Below are positions 1-5,751 of a stretch of 7,297 nucleotides of DNA, one piece after another. The stretch comes from Cyanobacteria bacterium UBA8803 (GTDB lineage Bacteria; Cyanobacteriota; Cyanobacteriia; Cyanobacteriales; Coleofasciculaceae). The notes beneath the pieces are model-generated. The model was not told where the DNA came from. It was given only the letters and a program-made list of their open reading frames with translations, and ran no database searches. Every line of letters begins with the position of its first letter. Position 1 is the stretch's first letter. The position numbers and the translations under genes are program-made. Location of the stretch: positions 4,033 through 11,329 of the forward strand of contig DNXU01000394.1 of assembly GCA_003505715.1 (NCBI GenBank). The letters run 5' to 3'.

Positions 1-67
1 CCCCCTAACCCCCCAAATCTGGGGGGAAAAAGAAATTTCTCCCCCCAGGATTGGGGGGTCGGGGGGG
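1..67. repeat. nested C-run/G-run intergenic palindrome
   Basis: Runs of five to seven C (1-5, 9-14, 41-46) and of G (21-26, 53-58, 61-67) form two tight hairpins, 9-26 and 41-58, each with a six-base stem and six-base loop. The two arms are also roughly inverse complements of each other around the central GAAATTTC (32-39), so the whole stretch is a near-palindrome able to fold as one long arm or two short ones. Similar C/G-run blocks are common between genes in cyanobacteria. The block touches the window edge, so its full extent is unknown. Bases 68-148, between it and the helicase stop codon, show no gene or convincing site. Confidence 0.75.
27..58 (-). terminator. probable intrinsic terminator of the helicase gene
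   Basis: Read on the minus strand, CCCCCC-AATCCT-GGGGGG (58 to 41) makes a six-pair all-GC hairpin, followed by AGAAATTTCTTTTT (40 to 27). This resembles a Rho-independent terminator and lies about 90 bases past the helicase stop codon. The T tract is interrupted, and the structure belongs to a dispersed repeat, so termination is inferred. If it works, the helicase gene is monocistronic or only partly read through into genes left of the window. Confidence 0.45.
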
Positions 68-148
68 CGCAATGCGTAAGTCCTAATCATATGAAATTGG
101 TATTGTTTACAATGAGGTGTTGGGATCTTGTACCAAGGGTCAAACCTA

Positions 149-2914
149 CTAACTTGACACAGGCCACAGATACACCAGGCCCACAGGCTCTACTCGGTCT
201 GCCTTCACCTGATAGGCTTTCTCAATCCGCTCTGGTTCCTTAATAAGGTCTTCCTCCAGTTCTGCTACCCGAATTCGCCAATGTCGGCGGTCTGCTTCTA
301 ATTGACGGAACTCATTATCTATAAAATCGAGTGTGAGCTGTCGATACTCCTGTTGTGTTTCCTTTTCTCGTTTCAAGATGCGATCGCGTTGTTCCTCCAA
401 AAGCTTTTTCATCTCTGCCGCTTCTTTGTGTCCCCGCTCTTGTAGCTTCTTCTTAGCTCGTTCGGTCAATACCTCAGCTCGACGATCTAAGTGGGGAATT
501 AAATCTTCCACATCTCTTGGTGCATAGGCTTGGAAACGGTCTTGAACGGAGGGAGACACATCTCGTAGTCGGGGAGTTGCCAGAGAATGTTCTAGTACCT
601 CAAGCGCGTCTTCCTTCTCACTTTCCGTTAACGGGCGCAGCCGTCCTCGCCCTCGTGCTTCAGGAGCAATCCACTCAGCCGCCACAGTAATAATTTCATC
701 ATGAAGTCTGGCCGCCCGTTCTCCATAGAGAGACAGCCTACCCAATACAATCACCTTAGGTACTGGGTCATCGGTCATGCAAACACAAGCACGGGTTAGT
801 TCATCGTAGAGAAACCCATCAGTGGAATCAGCAGCTGCGATCGCTTCTTTCAGTCTGCATTCCTCACTAACCCGAATCCCTTGGTCGAGCAGCTTCGAGA
901 TATTCTTTTCAACCACAGGAGACAAACTACCCAGCTCGTCTTGAATCGTTGCCGTTTTTCTAACGAGAACATCTAACACTCGGTCTTCAGAGCGTTGGGG
1001 CAGCACGAAGTAATGACACCGAACTACAGATTCGCGTTGCAGCTTGCGGTCAATCCTGCCATTCCGCTGCTCCATGCGGCTAGGATTCCAAGGTACGTCA
1101 AAATGGAACAAGTCAGCACAGTAGTTCTGTAAGTTGACCCCTTCTCGTGCTGCATCCGTGGCAATCAGAATTCGCAGGGGATGCTGAGATGGGTCGGCAT
1201 TAAAAGCGGCTTTGATAGCCTCGCGGCGCTCCTCCCCCATCCCGCCATGAAACGTATCGATACGCTCGTTTTCTCGGTCGGAATTAGCGATCGCTATCTG
1301 AAGTTGCTGTTCCAGATAACGTTTCGTATCGGTATACTCAGTGAAGATTAACACTCGGCGATTTGTCCAGGTTGCCCCTCGCTTACCAAGGTCAGGACAA
1401 AGATTTGCCCGAATCCACTCCACTAGTTTTTCAATCCGCCCGTCCGGTTGGTAACGTGCTGCCTCGGCAATCTCGCTCATTTCCTCAAGAAGTTCCAACT
1501 CCTGTTGAGTAATCTCCAACGCAGCCGTTTGCGTGGCAACTGCCATTTGAGAATCTTCCTCTGCCTGAACCTCCTCTTCAGCCAAGTCAGCGCGATCGTC
1601 ATCCGAACCTGGAGCCTGTACGAGCAAGGTAAGATTTCTGGGAGTGGCAGAAGTTCGATGCTTCTCAGCCTGACGTTCAATGGCGCTCCGATGCACTCTT
1701 AGTGTTCGAGCAAATGCTTCAATTGAAGAGAGCAATCGCTTCTGAAGCGACGTAATAACTAGGTTCGCTGCTGTCTGAGTGGATTTTGGGGCATCCCTGA
1801 GACGTTCCTCCCGCAGGGTGCGATACTCCTGTAGAAGGTGAGCCAGCTTGAGTTCTGGAGCATCCTCTGGCAGCTTATCCACGATCACGGGAATCACTTG
1901 GCGTTCGGGAAAATCGCGATCGTCAATCTCCCGTAAGTCCTGCTTGAGTCGCCGTACCATCACGGCATCGAGCAATTTCTTACTGCGAACCGGAACCCCT
2001 CGACAGAAACGCTGCGGGTCGAGAATTTCCAGCAGAGCAGCAAAACTATTCGAGTGCCCATTATGGGGAGTTGCTGATAGAAAGAGCTTATGCTCGAAGC
2101 AACGCGCAATATCCCGCACCGTCTTGGTAAGCTGAGAATCGATCGCGTACTTGGAACTACTCGCAGGTGCGGCGTTATGCGCCTCATCCAAAATCAGCAT
2201 TGAGCCAGCAGAAAAACTTCCCAACCAGTCCCGGAGAGGGGCTGCATAAGCTTCGTCCCGTAGCAGTGCATGAGAGATGATAAAGCGAGTATGGGTTGTC
2301 CAGGGGTTAATGCCATAGCCCCGCTCTCGCCGCCGAGCCGCAACAAAATCCCGGTCAAAGACTTGAAATACCAAACCGAAGCGGCTTGCCATTTCCTCCT
2401 GCCACTGCCGTACCACAGAAGGAGGACAGGAGATAACTACCCGCTTGATCTTCTGACGTATTAACATCTCACGCAGAATTAAACCTGCTTCGATAGTCTT
2501 ACCCAAACCTACGTCATCAGCGATGAACAGGGACACCCTCGGCATGAGCAGGGCTTTCCGCAGTGGTTCAAGCTGATAGGCTTTTACCTCAATCCCTGCT
2601 CGATAGGGAGCCTGGAACAATTTCGGGTTGGTTGAAGTAACACAGTTCCAGCGTAGCGCGTGAAGGTAGGCTGAAAAGTATCGCGGATTATCAAAACCTC
2701 GACTGGCTACTGATTCCCAAGATGAAGCCCCCACAAGTTGAGCATCGACTTCTCGCTCCCAGAACACCTCTAACTGCTGCCCTTGAGCATCATCCTCCAA
2801 ACAGAAAAGCCGCACCTGAGTATCCCCACCTTGAGATACTGGTTCAGTTATCTCTTCAACGAGATACTGACGAGAACGGACTCGAACGATTTGCCCAGCT
2901 TGTATACTTATCAC
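149..2914 (-). CDS. drmD: DrmD-like SNF2-family helicase (DISARM class 1 type)
   Basis: This is an intact superfamily 2 ATPase of 921 residues from GTG 2914. Visible motifs are YQLEPL near 113, Walker A DVGLGKT at 134-140, Walker B DEAH at 243-246, motif III SATPH at 280-284, motif V ATDAAREGVNLQ at 585-596 and motif VI EQRNGRIDR at 615-623. An acidic, helical insert lies at about 435-480 between the lobes, and a long charged coiled coil at about 795-900. The gapped motif set and the NPW element after the first strands match, from memory, the DISARM helicase DrmD more than RapA; DrmD is usually somewhat longer. In DISARM, DrmD acts with a methylase (DrmMI) and DrmA/B/C against phage DNA. None of these is in the window; they could lie left of position 1. 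The start was chosen because GAGG (2923-2920) lies five bases before GTG 2914; GTG 2920 is the alternative (923 residues). An orphan HepA-like helicase is the other reading. Confidence 0.75.
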   Translation of the reverse strand: MISIQAGQIVRVRSRQYLVEEITEPVSQGGDTQVRLFCLEDDAQGQQLEVFWEREVDAQLVGASSWESVASRGFDNPRYFSAYLHALRWNCVTSTNPKLFQAPYRAGIEVKAYQLEPLRKALLMPRVSLFIADDVGLGKTIEAGLILREMLIRQKIKRVVISCPPSVVRQWQEEMASRFGLVFQVFDRDFVAARRRERGYGINPWTTHTRFIISHALLRDEAYAAPLRDWLGSFSAGSMLILDEAHNAAPASSSKYAIDSQLTKTVRDIARCFEHKLFLSATPHNGHSNSFAALLEILDPQRFCRGVPVRSKKLLDAVMVRRLKQDLREIDDRDFPERQVIPVIVDKLPEDAPELKLAHLLQEYRTLREERLRDAPKSTQTAANLVITSLQKRLLSSIEAFARTLRVHRSAIERQAEKHRTSATPRNLTLLVQAPGSDDDRADLAEEEVQAEEDSQMAVATQTAALEITQQELELLEEMSEIAEAARYQPDGRIEKLVEWIRANLCPDLGKRGATWTNRRVLIFTEYTDTKRYLEQQLQIAIANSDRENERIDTFHGGMGEERREAIKAAFNADPSQHPLRILIATDAAREGVNLQNYCADLFHFDVPWNPSRMEQRNGRIDRKLQRESVVRCHYFVLPQRSEDRVLDVLVRKTATIQDELGSLSPVVEKNISKLLDQGIRVSEECRLKEAIAAADSTDGFLYDELTRACVCMTDDPVPKVIVLGRLSLYGERAARLHDEIITVAAEWIAPEARGRGRLRPLTESEKEDALEVLEHSLATPRLRDVSPSVQDRFQAYAPRDVEDLIPHLDRRAEVLTERAKKKLQERGHKEAAEMKKLLEEQRDRILKREKETQQEYRQLTLDFIDNEFRQLEADRRHWRIRVAELEEDLIKEPERIEKAYQVKADRVEPVGLVYLWPVSS

Positions 2915-2940
2915 CAACACCTCATTTGAAGCGCCTTCTT
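2911..2940 (-). promoter_or_regulatory. helicase translation start region with 4-codon minicistron
   Basis: On the minus strand AAGAAGG (2940-2934) is followed after eight bases by ATG (2925) opening the frame M-R-C-W-stop. Its TGA (2913-2911) overlaps the helicase GTG (2914-2912) in the arrangement GTGA. GAGG inside the minicistron (2923-2920) is itself a good ribosome binding site for GTG 2914. The geometry is visible. That the minicistron is translated or couples translation of the helicase is inference. Confidence 0.35.
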
Positions 2941-2943
2941 AAA

Positions 2944-2958
2944 GTAGCCCAAGGCTAC
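2944..2958 (-). promoter_or_regulatory. perfect 6-bp hairpin in helicase 5' leader
   Basis: GTAGCC-TTG-GGCTAC (minus strand) is a perfect inverted repeat with a three-base loop, ending 30 bases before the helicase start. It could be an RNA hairpin in the leader or a small operator. AT-rich sequence just upstream (TATATTAAT, around 2977-2985 on the minus strand) could serve as a -10 region, but no convincing -35 partner is seen. Confidence 0.3.
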
Positions 2959-2997
2959 CAACGTCCTCACGCCGCTATTAATATATTGTCCACTATT

Positions 2998-3070
2998 CTG
3001 AGCAACACAACCTACACTCCAAGCTAAACCGATGTTTAGAGGGTTATCTCATGAATCGCGATCGCTATCC
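2998..3070 (+). pseudogene. relic of DUF4157 gene 5' region
   Basis: In the frame starting at GCA 3002 the translation reads ATQPTLQAKPMFRGLSHE. This matches ATQPRLQAKPLFRGLSRE (residues 47-64) of the gene at 3354 and ASQPILQAKPLFGGLSRE (48-65) of the gene at 5752. By hand count DNA 3020-3057 shares 32 of 38 bases with 3510-3547. The next bases (GCGATCGC at 3058) follow the 5752 gene, which has GCGATCGC at the equivalent place. Upstream, a one-base insertion after CTG (2998-3000) turns the frame into TGA. A weaker echo of the preceding AVNQLL segment may lie at 2974-2989. No start codon or DUF4157 core follows; the frame ends at TAA 3091-3093. It is a degenerate fragment, transcribed in the same direction as the two intact genes. 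Confidence 0.7.
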
Positions 3071-3087
3071 TATCCAAGAGCGATCGC
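3058..3087. repeat. pair of HIP1 palindromes
   Basis: Two GCGATCGC octamers (3058-3065 and 3080-3087) lie 22 bases apart within and just after the DUF4157 relic. Seven more copies start at 380, 837, 1287, 3261, 5559, 5714 and 5949. This density is the well-known HIP1 signature of cyanobacterial chromosomes and is the main basis for assigning the host group. Confidence 0.85.
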
Positions 3088-3090
3088 ATC

Positions 3091-3249
3091 TTAACCAACT
3101 GCATAACGAGTAAATTGACGTTGCCAGCCCACTTAAGCTAGTTGATAATGGTCATGTTCGCTGTCAAATATTAGTTCTGCCTTCACCGTATCAGTCGTGG
3201 TGGCGATTTGGGCATGTTCGGTCAAAATTTGCGTAAGTACATCATTTTT
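3091..3249 (-). pseudogene. xisI-like gene relic (fdxN element excision controlling factor family)
   Basis: The minus strand reads SKNDVLTQILTEHAQI, then AELIFDSEHDHYQLA, a TAA stop (3135-3133), and in the same frame VGWQRQFTRYAVG before a second TAA (3093-3091). From memory, XisI-family proteins (usually about 110 residues) share an N-terminal pattern of a short helix ending LTEhaqIP, then a strand with (E)xIFDxExDrYLLxxVGW and an R-x-H segment. The relic keeps this order on both sides of the internal stop. The in-frame start is missing: ATGATG at 3245-3240 is in another frame. The C-terminal half with the expected HxDI...KIWIQ segment is absent. XisI works with XisH, first described in excision control in Anabaena; no xisH trace is seen. 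Dead gene, truncated at both ends. Confidence 0.65.
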
Positions 3250-3260
3250 TGAAAAGTGAG

Positions 3261-3324
3261 GCGATCGCCATTGGCAACCCTCTCCAGCGATCTGCTTTGC
3301 TGGTGCGCCTCGCGCCATCGCGCA
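3261..3324. repeat. HIP1-containing GC-rich dispersed repeat
   Basis: This stretch begins with GCGATCGC, contains the interrupted inverted repeat CCAGC (3284-3288) / GCTGG (3299-3303), and ends in the alternating GCGCCTCGCGCCATCGCGC. It is much richer in GC than the flanking AT-rich bases. Such HIP1-edged, partly palindromic blocks occur as dispersed intergenic repeats in cyanobacteria. With one copy in the window the repeat status is inferred from style only. It separates the xisI relic from the ribosome binding site of the next gene. Confidence 0.35.
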
Positions 3325-3340
3325 TTTCATACCCAGTTGT

Positions 3341-3345
3341 GGAGG
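3341..3345 (+). promoter_or_regulatory. ribosome binding site fixing start at 3354
   Basis: GGAGG followed by eight bases and ATG 3354. It decides against the longer open frame back to TTG 3249, whose extra 35 codons run through the HIP1-type repeat. The choice is confirmed because both DUF4157 proteins then have HExxH at residue 219. Confidence 0.8.
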
Positions 3346-3353
3346 TAAATTTT

Positions 3354-5696
3354 ATGAAACACCAACACCCACTCCAAACCAAAAAAACGATCCCACCATC
3401 TCAACCCCAAAGTGAGAGCGTCCGATCTTCTACTCACCCCGTTGAGGAATTGCAAGGTGCAATTGGCAATCAAGCTGTTAACCAACTGCTGGCAACTCAA
3501 CCGAGGCTACAAGCCAAACCGCTGTTTAGGGGTTTATCTCGTGAATTAGTAATTCAACCCAAACTGACTATCGGTGCTGTGGGAGATAAATACGAACAAG
3601 AAGCCGATCGCGTTGCCGAGCAAGTCGTCAGCCATATAAATACACCGGAAAACTCAACGATTCAGCGGCAAGAAATTCTGACAGAAGAAGATGATGACGA
3701 TACAGAACTGAGAATGAAGCCAACGGTGCAGCACCTATCTGACCAAAATGGCCTAGCAGCTACACCCGAATTGGAAACCACAATTCAGCAGGAAAAAGGC
3801 AGCGGACAACCTCTAGAGGCTCCCATTCGTCAACCGATGGAAAAAGCATTTGGAGTGGACTTCAGTGCCGTGAAAATTCATAGTAATAGCCAGTCCGATC
3901 TATTAAATAAAGCGATTAATGCAAAAGCTTTTACAACGGGTACGGATATCTTTTTCAGACAGGGTGAATATAATCCATCCCATAGATTTGGGCAAGAGCT
4001 GCTAGCTCATGAACTCACTCATGTTCTTCAACAAAATCCAAATCAAAGTAATAGCATCAGATTGTCAAAAATTAAGCCAAATTTAATTCAAAGATATCTT
4101 TATGTAGGAGGAGAGGAATATGAGGAGAGCGGCCAAGAAGATACTCAAATCACAGACGAGAATAGAAAACTTTTAGATATTAGCGATCCGAACTATCGAC
4201 AGATACTCTTCGGAGTGAGAATAACTGACTTTGATAGTGCTTGGAGACAGGTTAAACCCCTGATTCCTGATTACCAAAGATTGAGCCGAAGTGAAAAAAA
4301 AGAAATTAAAAATAGGCTCAAGAAGTGGATTGATCGAGCCGATGAAGTTGACTATAGAAGTTTTGGAGGAAAAGTCTCAATCGGACTAGGGACAAGAAGT
4401 GATAATCGAAAATATAAAACCTGGCAAGATGTGGCAACAGCTCTGGTCGGCGAACAAAAAGCAAAAGCAAATAAAACTAGAGAAAAAGAACTGGCAAATA
4501 CAGTGAGAAAAGATCCGAGGTTGAGATCTGATTTGGCAGAAGCCATGAAAACTTTCCATGCTTGGATCGAAAGTCAAATCACGATCGGTAAATTTCGGAC
4601 AACGATTTGGACTGATCTACAAAGGAATCGAGGTAAGTTTAGTTACTTCTATAGAGGCTCGCAGATTAAATCGCGGCTGCAAAATCCAGAGAATAACAAA
4701 CTTTCGTCTAACTTTGCCGTCATGCACGACGTTATGTTCTATCTGCAAAAGCAAAAACTCGTGGATGCGTTTGGGGCAGCACCCGCACCCAAGCGAGGAC
4801 ACATTCATATGCCGGGAGAACAATCTAAAACAGCCTATGTCGGGGCGGCTTCTTTTGAAAAAAGTGGCCAACACGCTTTAATTGAGAGCAATCCATTCGT
4901 TAAAGCAGCACGAGCTAGGAATTTGCCGCTAGGTGCAGGACCTTCAAATACCACAGACTTTTTAATGGTTTTTGCCGGACTGGCTGGCTTCTCCGCTCAA
5001 CAAAAAGAAGCCCTAGCTTGGGCAGCATTTGTGTTCTGGAACCACAAATTCACGCAAATACAAGCAACCCGACATACCTTCCACGAAATTATGGATGTCG
5101 CCAGTTTAAGAACTGGAGGAGAGGTACGATACGATCCCGATGCAGCCAACCCATACGATGTTGGATATGCACGGGAAGATATGAGCAGAATAGAACAACC
5201 AGCCGTTGAAAATTCTTTTCAATCTTCAATCGGTTTGACGCTTTCACTACAAATTATGCGTCAACTCAAACAAAAAGCCTACTTTAGTCAAGTTTTGTCT
5301 TTAGAGCAACTTAAGGCGATGACAGCCCAAGATATAGCAGAGTTAGCTTCAGAACTGAATCGTCCCATCTGGGATATGCAAAACCGGGTTACCCTTGCTA
5401 TCTCGATTAAAAAAGTTCAATTAGGCGGTCGAACCTTATCAAATCTAGCCATACAGCTCCAACGTTGTCCTGAGATAATAAAGCCTCTAACAGAAAACGA
5501 AGATTACCAAAACGAAATCGCCGAAACTCTGGAATTCAATATTAGACTCGTAAAACATGCGATCGCCTTAGCTGCAAAACCCATCGGCAAGCGAGAAGAT
5601 CGCGGGAAAGCTATGAATGCACTTGACTTAGCTTTTCAACCGATCGCGAAGTCAGCAGAGGAAACAAGAGCCAGGAGAGTCAATCCATTTATTTAG
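3354..5696 (+). CDS. DUF4157-headed putative toxin/cargo protein, unrecognised C-terminal domain
   Basis: The protein has 780 residues and no signal peptide or membrane segment. Residues 1-150 form a polar, low-complexity head with GNQAVNQLL (38-46), QAKPLFRGLSREL (53-65), GDKYEQEADRVA (77-88), IQRQE (103-107) and an acidic run (111-116). Residues ~154-227 are the DUF4157 domain, with VKIHSNSQ (173-180), a FFRQGEYNP segment (200-208) and the zinc-metallopeptidase-like HELTH at 219-223. After LIQR (244-247) comes a ~530-residue region that I do not recognise. It holds a charged helical stretch (about 310-410), GPSNTTD (529-535), a hydrophobic helix pair, and RHTFHEIMD (573-581). DUF4157 is associated with eCIS cargo, so I infer a toxin or effector with a shared delivery/processing head and a specific tail. 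It probably shares a transcript with the gene 55 bases downstream. No immunity gene is recognisable beside it. DUF4157 call firm; function uncertain. Confidence 0.85.
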   Translation: MKHQHPLQTKKTIPPSQPQSESVRSSTHPVEELQGAIGNQAVNQLLATQPRLQAKPLFRGLSRELVIQPKLTIGAVGDKYEQEADRVAEQVVSHINTPENSTIQRQEILTEEDDDDTELRMKPTVQHLSDQNGLAATPELETTIQQEKGSGQPLEAPIRQPMEKAFGVDFSAVKIHSNSQSDLLNKAINAKAFTTGTDIFFRQGEYNPSHRFGQELLAHELTHVLQQNPNQSNSIRLSKIKPNLIQRYLYVGGEEYEESGQEDTQITDENRKLLDISDPNYRQILFGVRITDFDSAWRQVKPLIPDYQRLSRSEKKEIKNRLKKWIDRADEVDYRSFGGKVSIGLGTRSDNRKYKTWQDVATALVGEQKAKANKTREKELANTVRKDPRLRSDLAEAMKTFHAWIESQITIGKFRTTIWTDLQRNRGKFSYFYRGSQIKSRLQNPENNKLSSNFAVMHDVMFYLQKQKLVDAFGAAPAPKRGHIHMPGEQSKTAYVGAASFEKSGQHALIESNPFVKAARARNLPLGAGPSNTTDFLMVFAGLAGFSAQQKEALAWAAFVFWNHKFTQIQATRHTFHEIMDVASLRTGGEVRYDPDAANPYDVGYAREDMSRIEQPAVENSFQSSIGLTLSLQIMRQLKQKAYFSQVLSLEQLKAMTAQDIAELASELNRPIWDMQNRVTLAISIKKVQLGGRTLSNLAIQLQRCPEIIKPLTENEDYQNEIAETLEFNIRLVKHAIALAAKPIGKREDRGKAMNALDLAFQPIAKSAEETRARRVNPFI

Positions 5697-5740
5697 ATCG
5701 TCATACTCAAACGGCGATCGCCTATTCATTTCCCGTTTTA

Positions 5741-5746
5741 AGAAGG
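5741..5746 (+). promoter_or_regulatory. ribosome binding site of second DUF4157 gene
   Basis: AGAAGG lies five bases before ATG 5752. The 55-base spacer contains a HIP1 site (5714-5721) and no convincing promoter or terminator, which favours co-transcription with the gene ending at 5696. Confidence 0.65.
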
Positions 5747-5751
5747 TAGCT

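Noticed and set aside
102..113. ATTG-TTTA-CAAT small palindrome left of the helicase stop
   Set aside because: A four-base stem in AT-rich sequence, with no gene start or promoter partner nearby.
111..2926. 13-base match AATGAGGTGTTGG at 111-123 (plus) and 2926-2914 (minus), bracketing the helicase gene as an inverted repeat
   Set aside because: A 13-base match is expected roughly once or less by chance in a window of this size, and one copy is explained as the helicase ribosome binding site. Not enough to propose a mobile unit.
2722..3027. 101-codon open frame on the plus strand
   Set aside because: Most of it is antisense to the helicase N-terminus, and it crosses the DUF4157 relic out of the conserved frame.
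3249..3353. Upstream extension of the first DUF4157 gene to TTG 3249
   Set aside because: The extra codons run through a HIP1-type repeat, there is no ribosome binding site before TTG, and GGAGG fits ATG 3354, which also aligns HExxH to residue 219 in both proteins.
5709..5738. AAACGG / CCGTTT inverted repeat between the two DUF4157 genes as a terminator
   Set aside because: The stem is only six pairs with half AT content and an 18-base loop, and only one base follows the short T run before AGAAGG. Unlikely to stop transcription.
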